64,000 bases of DNA from Roseovarius atlanticus (GCF_001441615.1 NZ_LAXJ01000002.1:372001-436000), one strand, 5' to 3'; numbered from the stretch's first letter, positions 1 to 8,798 are shown. Program-made: numbers and translations. The notes: generated from the letters alone by a model not told the origin.

Positions 1-493
1 GGCCAAACCCGCCGCGCCGGCCGAGCCGCGCAAGGACACCGCCGAGAAACCCGGCGGTGGTGAATTCAAGGCCGCGGCCCCCAAGGCCAAGCCCCCTGCA
101 TCGGTCCTGTCGACCGATCTGCACGTTACCGGAAACCTCAAGACCACCGGCGACGTCCAGGTCGAAGGCACCGTCGAGGGCGACATCCGCGCCCACCTGC
201 TGACCATCGGCGAAAGTGCCACGATCAAGGGCGAGGTCATCGCCGACGACGTGGTCATCAACGGCCGCATCGTGGGCCGCGTGCGTGGCCTCAAGGTGCG
301 CCTGACCTCGACCGCCCGCGTCGAAGGCGACATCATCCACAAGACCATCGCCATCGAATCCGGTGCCCATTTCGAGGGCTCGGTGCAACGCCAGGACGAC
401 CCGCTCAACGCCGGCGGCAAGAAACCCGCCGCTCCGGCGCAACAAGGCGCGGCGCCCGCGCCCGCCCCGGCGAACGAGCCGGCCAAGAGCTGA
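1..493 (+). CDS. Bactofilin family cytoskeletal protein (5' truncated)
   Basis: This is the C-terminal part of a bactofilin, a polymer-forming protein that assembles nucleotide-independent filaments on the cytoplasmic face of the membrane and helps place cell-wall enzymes. The open frame runs from base 2 to a TGA at 491. The visible 163 residues begin with an Ala/Pro/Lys-rich linker and then show the short glycine-punctuated beta-helix repeats of the family (VTGNLKTTGDVQVEGTVEGD, then VVINGRIVGRVRG), followed by a disordered Pro/Ala tail. The start codon is off the left edge. A hairpin terminator follows at 515. The family call is firm; the cellular role in this organism is inferred. Confidence 0.9.
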   Translation, partial: AKPAAPAEPRKDTAEKPGGGEFKAAAPKAKPPASVLSTDLHVTGNLKTTGDVQVEGTVEGDIRAHLLTIGESATIKGEVIADDVVINGRIVGRVRGLKVRLTSTARVEGDIIHKTIAIESGAHFEGSVQRQDDPLNAGGKKPAAPAQQGAAPAPAPANEPAKS

Positions 494-514
494 TCGCGAT
501 GCATATCCAACAGG

Positions 515-545
515 AAGGCGCCCGGGCAACCGCGGCGCCTTTTTC
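515..545 (+). terminator. Intrinsic terminator of the bactofilin gene
   Basis: An 8-bp stem AAGGCGCC / GGCGCCTT (515-522 and 534-541) with an 11-nt loop is followed by a T-run. It lies 22 bp after the bactofilin stop codon and between two convergent genes. Confidence 0.75.
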
Positions 546-598
546 AATGCACACATCAACCCCAAGGCCGAAATTTCTGGCGCTGATCCGCATTACTT

Positions 599-868
599 TC
601 AAACGTCGTCCGAAATCGGATTCTGCCCCTCCTTGTCCTGTTCCTGGGACAGTATGTTGCGAACCTCCTGCATCAGAGCCAAGTGAGACTCGCGGTCGTT
701 CGACGTCCTGCATTCGGCTTTCGACAGCCGCGTCAGCAAGGTTTTCAGATACTGTTCACGATTGCCGACGGAATAACCATCTTCCGCAAGGACTTGGTGA
801 AGCTCCTCCGGACCGACCCAACCGCCGTCGGGGGTGCGGAGTTTTTCAAAATCAGAGAAGTCTGTCAT
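599..868 (-). CDS. Small conserved-type hypothetical protein, 89 aa
   Basis: I do not recognise a family. The start chosen is the ATG at 866-868 (MTDFSDFEKL...), because an AGGGAG Shine-Dalgarno sequence lies about 8 bases before it; a longer frame upstream has no such signal. The protein is acidic and polar, with no signal peptide or membrane segment, and its middle (GYSVGNREQYLKTLLTRLSK) looks helical. It converges on the bactofilin gene. It could be a small regulator, but nothing in the sequence shows it. The clear ribosome site and normal composition make a real gene likely. Confidence 0.6.
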   Translation of the reverse strand: MTDFSDFEKLRTPDGGWVGPEELHQVLAEDGYSVGNREQYLKTLLTRLSKAECRTSNDRESHLALMQEVRNILSQEQDKEGQNPISDDV

Positions 869-1265
869 GGATGTCTCCCTTCTGACAACGTTTCCTGACA
901 CTACCGCGTTCCATCTTCCGCCATGGTTCCAGCCTTCCATCCGGCAAACGCGGCCCTCCGAACGCTTTTTCTGTCGCGCGGCTCTTGTGCATCAACTCCC
1001 GCCAGCCCGCCTAAATACTGCTGTCCCCCTTGACACTTACCCCGCCACACGCCATGTCACGCCCATCGCTGCGATTGCGCGTGAGCCGGGCCACCCGCCC
1101 GAACCAGCAACCAGCCCGATTTTTCCAGTTCCCCCATCACGCAGGGTTTCTGATGCGGCGCCAGGGGCGCGGGATACGCCCGCGACGTCTTAAGGCCGCC
1201 GCCCAACCCTCCAGGTTCGCGCATCCCGTGCGGGCCTTCCCCATTCGTCACCGGCAGTCCGCCGC
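869..1265. other. Intergenic region between divergent genes, no gene seen
   Basis: About 400 bases separate the small gene at 599-868 from the DEAD-box gene. Open frames here are short and lack ribosome sites. A TTGACA hexamer at 1030-1035 with a poor CATGTC hexamer 17 bases on could be the promoter of the helicase, which would give it a leader of more than 200 nt. Long leaders are common for cold-induced helicases, but no regulatory structure can be asserted here. Confidence 0.4.
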
Positions 1266-1286
1266 GTGGCCCGCAAAGGATACGAC

Positions 1287-2579
1287 TTGTACGATTTCGA
1301 CATGCTGGGCCTCGCGCCCGAACTCAACACCGCCCTCAAGACCGCCGGCCTGACAGAGCCGACGCCCATACAAAACAAGGCGATTCCCCTGGCCCTCGAA
1401 GGTCACGACGTCATGGGCCTCGCCCAGACCGGTACCGGCAAGACGCTGGCCTTTGGCCTGCCGCTGATCCAGCACCTGCTGGACATGCCCGGAAAACCCG
1501 CCGAAAAGACAGTAAAGGCCCTCATCCTCGCGCCCACGCGCGAGCTGGTGAACCAGATCGCCGAGTCGTTGCGGGGCCTGACCAAGGGCACCAAGCTGCG
1601 CGTCGTCACCGTCGTCGGCGGGCAGTCCATCGGCAAGCAGATCAGCCTGCTGTCGCGCGGCACCGACATTCTCGTCGCCACGCCGGGCCGCCTGATCGAC
1701 CTAATGGAGCGCCGCGCTCTCGACCTTTCGACTGCGCGTCACCTGGTGCTGGACGAGGCCGACCAGATGCTCGACATGGGCTTCATCCACGCGCTGCGCA
1801 AGATCGCGCCGCATCTGGGCACGCCGCGCCAGACCATGCTGTTTTCCGCCACCATGCCCAAACAGATGGAAGAGATTTCCGCCGCCTACCTGACCAACCC
1901 CCGCCGGGTTCAGGTCGCCCCTCCGGGCAAGGCCGCCGACAAGGTGACGCAATCGGTGCACCATGTCGCCAAGAACGACAAATCCGCGAAACTGCGCGAG
2001 ATCCTGGCCGACGACCCGCACGCCCTCACCCTGGTCTTTTCCCGCACCAAGCATGGGGCGGAGCGGCTGATGAAAGGGCTGGTGTCCGACGGCTTCAACG
2101 CCGCCTCGATCCACGGCAACAAAAGCCAGGGCCAGCGTGACCGCGCATTGAAGGCCTTCCGCGACGGCGAGACCAACATCCTCGTCGCCACGGATGTGGC
2201 CGCACGCGGCATCGACATTCCGGGCGTGGCTTACGTGGTCAACTACGACCTGCCCGAAGTGGCCGACAACTACGTCCACCGCATCGGCCGCACCGCCCGC
2301 GCCGGCCGCGAGGGCGAGGCGATCTCGCTCTGCGCCCCCGAGGAAGCGAGCCTGTTGCGCGACATCGAGAAGGTGATGAAGATCACCGTTCCCGTCGCCA
2401 GCGGCACCGCGCCTGCGCACGAGCAGGCTCAAGCCCCGAAAAAGCGCAATGGCGGCCCGAACCGCCGCCGCCGCAAACCGTCGAACGGGGGGAACGGACA
2501 GGCCAACGCAAACGCGGGTGGCCAGAACCAGGGCGCGGGCAAACCCCGCCGCCAGCGCCGCCGTAACCGCGCCGCGTAA
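1287..2579 (+). CDS. DEAD-box ATP-dependent RNA helicase, RhlE-like
   Basis: This enzyme uses ATP to unwind short RNA duplexes in ribosome assembly and RNA turnover. All superfamily 2 motifs are visible: Q motif PTPIQ, Walker A AQTGTGKT, PTREL, DEAD box in LVLDEADQMLDMG, SAT, and HRIGRTARAG. A basic, Asn/Gly/Arg-rich tail of about 50 residues (GGPNRRRRKPS...) probably gives extra RNA contact. The start is uncertain: TTG at 1287 has AAAGGA six bases upstream, while an in-frame GTG at 1266 has no ribosome site; I prefer TTG (430 aa). A second DEAD-box gene lies at 45648. Confidence 0.9.
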   Translation: MYDFDMLGLAPELNTALKTAGLTEPTPIQNKAIPLALEGHDVMGLAQTGTGKTLAFGLPLIQHLLDMPGKPAEKTVKALILAPTRELVNQIAESLRGLTKGTKLRVVTVVGGQSIGKQISLLSRGTDILVATPGRLIDLMERRALDLSTARHLVLDEADQMLDMGFIHALRKIAPHLGTPRQTMLFSATMPKQMEEISAAYLTNPRRVQVAPPGKAADKVTQSVHHVAKNDKSAKLREILADDPHALTLVFSRTKHGAERLMKGLVSDGFNAASIHGNKSQGQRDRALKAFRDGETNILVATDVAARGIDIPGVAYVVNYDLPEVADNYVHRIGRTARAGREGEAISLCAPEEASLLRDIEKVMKITVPVASGTAPAHEQAQAPKKRNGGPNRRRRKPSNGGNGQANANAGGQNQGAGKPRRQRRRNRAA

Positions 2580-2590
2580 GATCTTGTAGA

Positions 2591-2606
2591 CCGGGGTTCA
2601 CCCCGG
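2591..2606. repeat. Short GC hairpin after the helicase gene
   Basis: The arms CCGGGG and CCCCGG enclose TTCA, 12 bases after the helicase stop, with no T-run. The flanking GTAGACCGGGGTTCACC resembles the GTAGGGTGGG repeats seen at 35 and 47 kb and may be a diverged member. Confidence 0.45.
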
Positions 2607-2642
2607 CCTGAGCCGCCACCTCGCGCGGTCAAATCGGCACGC

Positions 2643-3401
2643 TCACAATTTGACCGCGTCGCGCAGATAAGGCAGCCGATTCCGCGCCGTCACCACCCGG
2701 TCGGCATTGACCTGCGCGACAATCACCGTTTCCGCGTCGCCCGCCACGGCCTCTTCCACGCCGTCCGGCGCCACAATCCTGCTGCCGCCCAGGTAACGCA
2801 CGCCACCCTCTTCGCCCGCGTGGTTGGCATAAGCCAGCCACAACCCGTTCTCGAAGGCCCGCGTCGGCACCAGCTTTTCGGCCACCACGCCCCACTGATC
2901 GACCAGCGCCGTGGGCACCAGCGCCAGCTCGGCCCCGTGCAGCGCCGCCTGCCGCAGGCTTTCGGGCAGCTCGACCTCGTAGCAGATGATGATCGCGATC
3001 CGCATCCCGCCGTGATCGACCAGCGTGGGGCTGTCCCCGTTGGCAAAGGTGTCTTCCTCGAAACTGCCCGGCGACGGCAACCGCTTGCGGTGATTGGCCA
3101 GCGCCGCGCCATCCGCGCCCACCAGCCGCGCGGCATTGTAAATGACACCGTCTGCCGCCTCGGGGTAGCCATAGCAGACGGCAGTCTCGTGCCGCTTGGC
3201 CATCTCGGCCACGTCCTGGAAAAACGGCCCCGTCGCCGGTTCGGCCAGCGCCGCGTGATCGGCCCCCATGTAGCCCGACAGGAACAGCTCGGGACAAACC
3301 ATCAGGTCGACCTCGCGCTCCGCCAGTCGCAACTCCAGGGCGCGCAGCCGCGCGCTTGTCGACAGACCGCCCGCCTCGCATTGAAAAATCCCAAGACGCA
3401 T
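2643..3401 (-). CDS. Carbon-nitrogen hydrolase (nitrilase superfamily)
   Basis: This 252-residue protein belongs to the nitrilase superfamily, whose members hydrolyse amides or nitriles through a covalent Cys intermediate. The Glu-Lys-Cys triad is present: Glu38 in CPELFLSG, Lys106 in NHRKRLP and Cys140 in IIICYEVELPE. The length is typical for a single-domain, soluble cytoplasmic member. The closest described groups are aliphatic amidases and omega-amidase-type enzymes, but the substrate cannot be read from sequence. It lies upstream of nothing obviously related and may be transcribed alone. Confidence 0.88.
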   Translation of the reverse strand: MRLGIFQCEAGGLSTSARLRALELRLAEREVDLMVCPELFLSGYMGADHAALAEPATGPFFQDVAEMAKRHETAVCYGYPEAADGVIYNAARLVGADGAALANHRKRLPSPGSFEEDTFANGDSPTLVDHGGMRIAIIICYEVELPESLRQAALHGAELALVPTALVDQWGVVAEKLVPTRAFENGLWLAYANHAGEEGGVRYLGGSRIVAPDGVEEAVAGDAETVIVAQVNADRVVTARNRLPYLRDAVKL

Positions 3402-3475
3402 CCCACCCTCCCGCGTGTTCGCCAGGCAAAGCCAACACGCAGTCGCCCGTCAGGTCAACGTTTTAAAAACGTGCC

Positions 3476-4093
3476 TTACGCTTCCAGCTCGGCGTCCCAG
3501 TACAGGAAATCGATCCAGCTTTCGTGCAGGTGATTGGGCGGAAACTTGCGCCCGAGGTTGCGCAGCTGCTCCGCCGCCGGCGCGCGCGGCGGCTTGCGCA
3601 GGCTCAGCCCCGACCGCCGCAGGCTCTTGGACCCCTTGCGCAGGTTGCAGGGGCTACAGGCCGCCACCACGTTTTCCCAAGACGTGATCCCGCCCTTGGC
3701 GCGTGGCACCACGTGGTCGAAGGTCAGTTCGCCCTTCGATCCGCAATACTGGCAACAGAATTCGTCCCTCAGAAACAAATTAAAGCGCGTGAAGGCCACG
3801 CGCTTTTGGGGTTTGACATAATCCTTCAGCACGATGACCGAGGGTATCCTGATCTCGGTCGAGGGACTTCGCACCGTGTCCTCGTACTCGGCGACGATAT
3901 CCACCCGGTCCAGGAACACCGCCTTTACCGCATCCTGCCAGGGCCACAGCGACAACGGGTAATAGGACAGCGGGCGATAGTCGGCGTTCAGAACCAGCGC
4001 CGGATGATGTTTCAGCGCCGAAGGCGACCTTACGAATTCCGTTCTGAAATCTGCATCCATGACCTTACTTACCCCCGCTCCGTATCGCCTCAT
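3476..4093 (-). CDS. HNH endonuclease family protein
   Basis: The protein contains an HNH/treble-clef module at about residues 112-157: CQYCGSKGELTFDH, then VVPRAKGG, an Asn, and CSPCN, giving two CxxC zinc ligands plus the catalytic His of the DH pair. The N-terminal 100 residues carry a conserved segment (LVLNADYRPLSYYPLSLWPW) typical of stand-alone alphaproteobacterial HNH proteins of about 200 residues. Their biological role is unknown; they are not linked to a methylase here, so restriction is not supported. An alternative ATG start at 4060 would drop 11 residues and matches where family members usually begin. Confidence 0.85.
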   Translation of the reverse strand: MRRYGAGVSKVMDADFRTEFVRSPSALKHHPALVLNADYRPLSYYPLSLWPWQDAVKAVFLDRVDIVAEYEDTVRSPSTEIRIPSVIVLKDYVKPQKRVAFTRFNLFLRDEFCCQYCGSKGELTFDHVVPRAKGGITSWENVVAACSPCNLRKGSKSLRRSGLSLRKPPRAPAAEQLRNLGRKFPPNHLHESWIDFLYWDAELEA

Positions 4094-4134
4094 GCTCTGG
4101 TTCGGGGCGTGACAGCCGCCCCTTGATTGCGTTC

Positions 4135-4162
4135 ACTATATATCGTGTTTCGCCTCTGGCAA
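4135..4162 (-). promoter_or_regulatory. Sigma-70-type promoter for the HNH gene
   Basis: On the minus strand TTGCCA and TATAGT are separated by 16 bases, which would start transcription about 35 bases before the upstream ATG of the HNH gene. The call is by consensus only. Confidence 0.5.
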
Positions 4163-4293
4163 GTGCCGGATATGGCGGAACATCTTGCGGTTTGGGTAGC
4201 GCGATTCCGTGACGGGGATGTGACACTTATCCACAAGGCGCGGCGCCCAGCGCTGCAAGCCTCCCAATCGCCGCGTCATGATCAACGCCCCGA

Positions 4294-4364
4294 CCGATTT
4301 CTTGCAAGAAATCGGATCGGAAAATTGCAATTTTCCGGCCCATTTTTTGCGCAAAAAATGGGCC
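4294..4364. repeat. Three tandem perfect palindromes (locus A)
   Basis: Perfect palindromes lie at 4294-4315 (22 bp, centre TTGCAA), 4318-4337 (20 bp, centre TTGCAA) and 4337-4364 (28 bp, centre TTGCGCAA). Each would form a loopless or tight hairpin in RNA or a cruciform in DNA. The second and third have relatives at 30111-30155 and 38097-38138. Confidence 0.9.
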
Positions 4365-4374
4365 GCTCAAGGCG

Positions 4375-4400
4375 AAACCCGGCCTCGGAGGGCCGGGTTT
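4375..4400 (-). terminator. Hairpin terminator after coxM
   Basis: The stem AAACCCGGCC / GGCCGGGTTT (4375-4384 and 4391-4400) with a 6-nt loop lies 22 bases after the coxM stop and ends in a short T-run on the minus strand. Confidence 0.65.
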
Positions 4401-4422
4401 GCAGGTTCTTGGCGCTCTGGGC

Positions 4423-5211
4423 TCAGGCCGCCTCGACGGCCCGCTTGGTCAGCACAGACACCAGATGCGCGCGGTACGCACCCGACCCGTGCAGATCGGA
4501 AATCATCCCGTCCGCCGGCACCGACAGACCGTCCAGCGCCGAGGCCGAGAAATTGCCGCCCAGCGCCTCTTCGGCTTCCGTCCAGCGGAACACGCCCTCT
4601 TCCGACGCGCCGGTGACGGCCACGCGCACACCGTCTGCGAACTTCGCCACGAAGACGCCGACCAGCGCAAAGCGCGACGCGGGTTGCTCGAATTTCTGGT
4701 AATTGGCCTTTTCCGGCACCGGGAACTTCACCTCGGTGATGATCTCGCCCTCGTTCAGCGCGGTGGCGAACATGCCCTCGAAAAACTCATCCGCCGCGAT
4801 CTCGCGCTCGCTGGTCACCACCGTGGCACCCGAGGCCAGCACCGCCGCCGGATAGCACGCCGACGGGTCGTTGTTGGCGAGGCTTCCGCCGATGGTGCCC
4901 CGGTTGCGCACCGCCGGGTCGCCGATGTTCTGCGCCATCCAGACCAGCGCCGGATAGGCCCCCGATCCCGCCGCCACATCGCCGTGGGTCGTGCCCCCGC
5001 CGATGCAGATGCGGCCATCGTCATCGGTGCAGACGCCCTTGATCTCGTCGATCCCGCTCAGGCAGACCAGCACCTCGGGCGCTGCCAGCCGTTGCTTCAG
5101 CGTGGGGATCAGGGTCTGCCCGCCCCCCAGCGCCTGGTTCTCGTCACTCTGCTTCAAGAGCTTCACCGCGTCGGCCACGGTGCTCGGGCGTTCGATTTCG
5201 AATGCGTACAT
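4423..5211 (-). CDS. coxM: Carbon monoxide dehydrogenase-type FAD subunit (medium chain)
   Basis: This is the FAD-binding subunit of a molybdenum hydroxylase; it takes electrons from the [2Fe-2S] centres and passes them to an acceptor. Both FAD-binding motifs are visible: LGGGQTLIP at residues 28-36 and TIGGSLANNDP at 106-116. At 262 residues it is slightly shorter than characterised CoxM (about 285). It is the last gene of the minus-strand run coxS, VOC, coxL, coxM, starting 11 bases after coxL. The family call is secure; whether the holoenzyme acts on CO is not (see coxL). Confidence 0.92.
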   Translation of the reverse strand: MYAFEIERPSTVADAVKLLKQSDENQALGGGQTLIPTLKQRLAAPEVLVCLSGIDEIKGVCTDDDGRICIGGGTTHGDVAAGSGAYPALVWMAQNIGDPAVRNRGTIGGSLANNDPSACYPAAVLASGATVVTSEREIAADEFFEGMFATALNEGEIITEVKFPVPEKANYQKFEQPASRFALVGVFVAKFADGVRVAVTGASEEGVFRWTEAEEALGGNFSASALDGLSVPADGMISDLHGSGAYRAHLVSVLTKRAVEAA

Positions 5212-5222
5212 TGTCTTTCTCC

Positions 5223-7586
5223 TTACCCTTGCATCGCGGCCCAGACGCGCGACGGCGTCAGCGGCATGTCGATATGCGTCACGTCATGGCCCGCGCGTTG
5301 CAGCGCATCCACGACGGCATTGACCACCGAAGGCGGCGAGCCGATCGCCCCCGCCTCGCCACAGCCTTTCACCCCCAGCGGGTTGTGCGTGCAGGGCGTC
5401 TGGCAGGAATGATCGACCTGGTAGAACGGAACGTCATCGGCCCGCGGCATGGCGTAATCCATGTAGGATGCACTCAGAAGCTGGCCGTCGGCATCATAGG
5501 ATGTTTGCTCCAACAGCGCCTGCCCGATCCCCTGCGCCAGCCCGCCATGCACCTGCCCCGACACGATCATCGGGTTGATCACATTGCCGAAATCGTCGGC
5601 GGCGGCAAAGCGTTCGATGGTGACCTTGCCGGTCTCTGGATCAACCTCGACCTCGCAGGCATAAGCGCCCGACGGGTAGGTAAAGTTCGCCGGGTCATAG
5701 AACGCGGTTTCCTCCAGGCCCGGCTCGATCTCTTCCAGCGGGTAGTTGTGCGGCACGTAAGCCGCCAACGTCACGTCGCCCCAGGCCACCGACTTGTCCG
5801 TGCCCGCGACGCTGAACTGGCCGTCCTTCAGCTCGATATCGGCCTCCGACGCTTCCATCAGGTGCGCCGCGATCTTGCGGGCCTTGGCGATGATCTTTTC
5901 CGTGGCCTTGACCATGGCACTGCCGCCCACGGCGATGGAGCGCGAGCCATAGGTGCCCATGCCCATCGGCGTGTTGGCCGTGTCGCCATGCTCGATCTCG
6001 ATCATGCTCTCGTCGATCCCGATCATGTCGGCCACCACCTGCGCGAACGAGGTCTCGTGCCCCTGCCCGTGGCTGTGGCTGCCGGTCATCACCGTGATCC
6101 CGCCGGTGGCGTTCACCCGCACGGTCGCGGATTCATAAAGGCCCGCACGTGCGCCCAGCTGCCCCACCAGGTTCGACGGCGCGATCCCGCAGGCCTCGAT
6201 GTAGCAGTTGATGCCAAGCCCGCGCAGCTTGCCCCTGGCCTTGCTGTCTTCCAGCCGTTTTTGGAAACCGTCCTTGTCGATGATCTCCAGCAGCTTGTCC
6301 ATCGTGGCGTTGTAATCGCCCGTGTCGTATTCCACCGCCACCGGCGTGGCATAGGGGAACTCGGTGATGAAGTTCTGCCGCCGCAGCTCGATCGGGTCCA
6401 CGCCCAGTTCGCGCGCCGCCTTGTCGATGACGCGCTCCAGCTGGTACGTCGCCTCGGGCCGCCCGGCCCCGCGATAGGCGTCGACCGGCACGGTGTTGGT
6501 AAACACCGCCTTCACGTTCACATAGATATTGGGCGTCTTGTAATTGCCCGCCATCAGCGTGCCATGCAGCCACGTGGGGATGCTGGGCGCGAAGGTCGAC
6601 AGATAGGCGCCCATGTTGGCATAGGTCTCTGTGCGAACGGCGGTAAAGTTGTTGTCCGCGTCCAGCGCCAGTTCGATCTTGGTCACGTGATCGCGGCCAT
6701 GAGCGTCACTGATGAACGCCTCCGACCGCGAGCAGGTCCACTTCACCGGCCGGTTCAGCTTTTTCGCGGCAAATGTGCAGAACGCTTCCTCGGCATAGTG
6801 ATAGATCTTCGACCCAAAACCGCCGCCCACGTCGGGCGCCACGACCCGCAGCTTGTGCTCGGGGATGCCCAGCACGAAGGCGCCCATCAACAGGCGAATG
6901 ACATGCGGGTTCTGCGATGTGGTGTAAAGCGTGCTGTCATCGGTGCCACGGCTGTAATCGCCCACGGCCACGCGCGGCTCCATCGCGTTCGGGACCAATC
7001 GGTTGTTCACCAGCTCCAGCGTGGTGACATGCGCGGCGTTCTTGATCGCCTCGTCCACCGCGCCCTTGTTCTCCTCGACGAACCCCCAGTCGTAGCAGAG
7101 GTTGCTCGTCAGGTCGTCATGCACCTTGGTGGCGCCCTCTTTCAACGCCTCCTTCATGTCCATGACAGCGGGCAGATCGCTGATATCCACCTCGATCGCC
7201 TCGGCGGCGTCCCGCGCCTGTTCGCGGCTCTCGGCCACCACGGCGGCGATGGGGTCGCCCACATGCCGTACCTTGCCCTGTGCCAGCACCGGGTGCGGCG
7301 GCTCCTGCATGGGCTCGCCATGCCGGTCCGTCACCTGCCAGCCGCAGGGAATGCCCCCCACCTCGGCGAAATCCGCGCCGGTAAAGACCTTGAGCACGCC
7401 GGGCATCCCTTCGGCGGCGCTGGTGTCCACGCTGTTCAGCGTACCGTGTGCGACGTCCGAGCGCAGGAAATGCACATAGGCCTGTCCGCGCAGGTTGATG
7501 TCGTCGGTATAATTGCCGGCCCCCGTCAGGAACCGTACGTCCTCGCGCCGCTTGGAACTGGCGCCGATGCCACCATCTTTGGGCAT
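5223..7586 (-). CDS. coxL: Form II CODH-type molybdenum hydroxylase large subunit
   Basis: This 787-residue subunit binds the molybdopterin cytosine dinucleotide cofactor and holds the active site of the xanthine oxidase/CODH family. The signature loop reads AYRGAGR (residues 370-376), the form II type. True aerobic CODH (form I) has AYRCSFR with a Cys that binds copper, which is absent here. Other cofactor motifs are GGGFGSK near 254-260 and the catalytic Glu744 in GCGEAGAIG. Form II enzymes have been reported as insufficient for CO oxidation in some roseobacters, so the substrate may be another small carbonyl or aldehyde. It lies between the VOC gene and coxM in one operon. Confidence 0.92.
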   Translation of the reverse strand: MPKDGGIGASSKRREDVRFLTGAGNYTDDINLRGQAYVHFLRSDVAHGTLNSVDTSAAEGMPGVLKVFTGADFAEVGGIPCGWQVTDRHGEPMQEPPHPVLAQGKVRHVGDPIAAVVAESREQARDAAEAIEVDISDLPAVMDMKEALKEGATKVHDDLTSNLCYDWGFVEENKGAVDEAIKNAAHVTTLELVNNRLVPNAMEPRVAVGDYSRGTDDSTLYTTSQNPHVIRLLMGAFVLGIPEHKLRVVAPDVGGGFGSKIYHYAEEAFCTFAAKKLNRPVKWTCSRSEAFISDAHGRDHVTKIELALDADNNFTAVRTETYANMGAYLSTFAPSIPTWLHGTLMAGNYKTPNIYVNVKAVFTNTVPVDAYRGAGRPEATYQLERVIDKAARELGVDPIELRRQNFITEFPYATPVAVEYDTGDYNATMDKLLEIIDKDGFQKRLEDSKARGKLRGLGINCYIEACGIAPSNLVGQLGARAGLYESATVRVNATGGITVMTGSHSHGQGHETSFAQVVADMIGIDESMIEIEHGDTANTPMGMGTYGSRSIAVGGSAMVKATEKIIAKARKIAAHLMEASEADIELKDGQFSVAGTDKSVAWGDVTLAAYVPHNYPLEEIEPGLEETAFYDPANFTYPSGAYACEVEVDPETGKVTIERFAAADDFGNVINPMIVSGQVHGGLAQGIGQALLEQTSYDADGQLLSASYMDYAMPRADDVPFYQVDHSCQTPCTHNPLGVKGCGEAGAIGSPPSVVNAVVDALQRAGHDVTHIDMPLTPSRVWAAMQG

Positions 7587-7633
7587 GTGTTAATCCTCCC
7601 ATATTGGCGGGCGCAATGGCCCGATCCTGTTGT

Positions 7634-8083
7634 CTAGGCCGCGGCCGCTTCCAGGGCCGCAATCTCGATTTTCTTCATCTTGAACATGGCCGCCCGCACC
7701 GCTTCGGCATCGGGGCCGCCCTGCAATTCCAGCAACCGGCGCGGCACGATCTGCCAACTGACGCCGTACCGGTCCGTCAGCCAGCCGCACATCCCTTCCT
7801 CGCCCCCGTCGCTCAGCTTGTCCCACAGATGGTCGGTTTCCGCCTGATCTTCGGCCAGAACACTGATCGACGCCGCGGGCGTCAGGGTGAAATGCGGTCC
7901 CGCCTGCAAGAACTGATACGGCACGCTCGCCAGCGTCAGTTCAACCACCACGACGCCACCATCGACCTCGCTGGCCTCATCGATCCGGCTGTCGGGCAAC
8001 AGAGTCACGTAGAACTCCGCCGCCTCCCTGGCGCGGTCATGAAACCAAAGGCATGTGCGCAGCTTGGGCGGGCTGGTCAGCAT
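7634..8083 (-). CDS. VOC-superfamily protein (PhnB/glyoxalase-like)
   Basis: This 149-residue protein has the paired beta-alpha-beta-beta-beta fold pattern of the vicinal oxygen chelate superfamily in its PhnB-like branch: an N-terminal LRTCLWFHDRAREAAEFYV and a C-terminal GWLTDRYGVSWQIVP. PhnB-like members are often of unknown activity. It sits inside the cox operon, 6 bases after coxS and 47 bases before coxL, so it is very probably co-transcribed with the enzyme. That placement is not part of the usual coxMSL or coxSLM order and suggests a role linked to the substrate or product of the hydroxylase; this is inference. Confidence 0.8.
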   Translation of the reverse strand: MLTSPPKLRTCLWFHDRAREAAEFYVTLLPDSRIDEASEVDGGVVVVELTLASVPYQFLQAGPHFTLTPAASISVLAEDQAETDHLWDKLSDGGEEGMCGWLTDRYGVSWQIVPRRLLELQGGPDAEAVRAAMFKMKKIEIAALEAAAA

Positions 8084-8089
8084 CCGGGT

Positions 8090-8575
8090 CTACTCCGCCG
8101 CGATCCCTGTCACGTCCTGTCCCGACGCCGCCAGGATCGCCTTGACGATGTTGTGATACCCGGTGCAGCGGCAAATGTTGCCCTTCAGGTACTCGCGCAC
8201 CTCCGCCTCGGTCGGGCTCGGGTTGTCCTTCAGCAGGGCCTCCGCCGACATCACCATGCCCGGCGTGCAGAACCCGCATTGCAGCCCGTGAAAGTCCTGG
8301 AACGCCTTCTGGACCGGGGTCATGGTACCGTCCTCCGCGGCCATCCCCTCGATCGTCGTCACCTCCGTGCCCTCGGCCTCGGCCGCGAACATCGAGCACG
8401 CCTTGACGGCCTTGCCGTCCACATGCACCACGCAGGCGCCGCACTGGCTGGTGTCACAGCCCACATGCGTGCCGGTCAGGCCCAGCGTATCACGGATAAA
8501 ATCGACAAGTAGCGTACGTCCTTCCACCTCGCCGGACGCAGGCTTGCCGTTCACGGTCATCTTGACCTGTGCCAT
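8090..8575 (-). CDS. coxS: CODH-type [2Fe-2S] subunit (small chain)
   Basis: The small subunit of the molybdenum hydroxylase carries two [2Fe-2S] clusters relaying electrons from the Mo site to FAD. The plant-type cluster ligands are Cys40, Cys45, Cys48 and Cys60, and the second cluster uses Cys100, Cys103, Cys135 and Cys137 (CGFC and CRC motifs). At 161 residues it is full length. It is the first gene of the operon, preceded by a strong GGGAGGAG ribosome site at about 8579-8586. The motif CTAATTGGCTGACTG at 8598-8612, also found before the divergent arsR, lies just upstream. Confidence 0.93.
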   Translation of the reverse strand: MAQVKMTVNGKPASGEVEGRTLLVDFIRDTLGLTGTHVGCDTSQCGACVVHVDGKAVKACSMFAAEAEGTEVTTIEGMAAEDGTMTPVQKAFQDFHGLQCGFCTPGMVMSAEALLKDNPSPTEAEVREYLKGNICRCTGYHNIVKAILAASGQDVTGIAAE

Positions 8576-8597
8576 CGGCTCCTCCCATTGGCTTTTC

Positions 8598-8612
8598 TAA
8601 TTGGCTGACTGG
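8598..8612. promoter_or_regulatory. Candidate ArsR operator upstream of coxS
   Basis: The 15-mer CTAATTGGCTGACTG lies 23 bases upstream of the coxS start and matches the one at 8757-8771 at 12 of 15 positions, the three differences all being C/T changes. The position between promoter and ribosome site would suit repression. Confidence 0.5.
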
Positions 8613-8756
8613 AGTTAAACACGCCGCCCCCCACTTGAGAAGGCACTTTCTGTCGCGCCACCCCCCTGCCTTCGTCGTACTTGCCCACGTCCTGCAGGCG
8701 CGCGGTTTCCGCGTGCGGATCGCCCCGGCCCGTAGCAGACTCGCTCCATCATTCAC

Positions 8757-8771
8757 CTAACTGGTTGATTG
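8757..8771. promoter_or_regulatory. Candidate ArsR operator upstream of arsR
   Basis: The 15-mer CTAACTGGTTGATTG overlaps the predicted -35 hexamer of the arsR-like gene and repeats the motif at 8598-8612 (consensus CTAAYTGGYTGAYTG), suggesting autoregulation. Confidence 0.5.
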
Positions 8772-8792
8772 ATTGCCCCCACCGTGTTATTC
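8765..8792 (+). promoter_or_regulatory. Predicted promoter of the arsR-like gene, leaderless
   Basis: TTGATT (8765-8770) and TTATTC (8787-8792) are 16 bases apart. The predicted start point falls at or next to the ATG at 8799, and no ribosome site precedes that ATG, so a leaderless mRNA is likely. Confidence 0.4.
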
Positions 8793-8798
8793 ACCCTT

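Larger units (their letters stand above)
4094..4422. other. Intergenic region rich in palindromes
   Basis: No gene is seen. The stretch holds the HNH promoter, a perfect DnaA-box match TTATCCACA at 4227-4235, three consecutive perfect palindromes at 4294-4364 and the coxM terminator hairpin at 4375-4400. Confidence 0.7.

Noticed and set aside
5202..7637. 811-codon plus-strand open frame opposite coxL
   Set aside because: It lies entirely antisense to coxL, is Arg/His-rich without domain motifs, and is a typical shadow of high-GC coding DNA.
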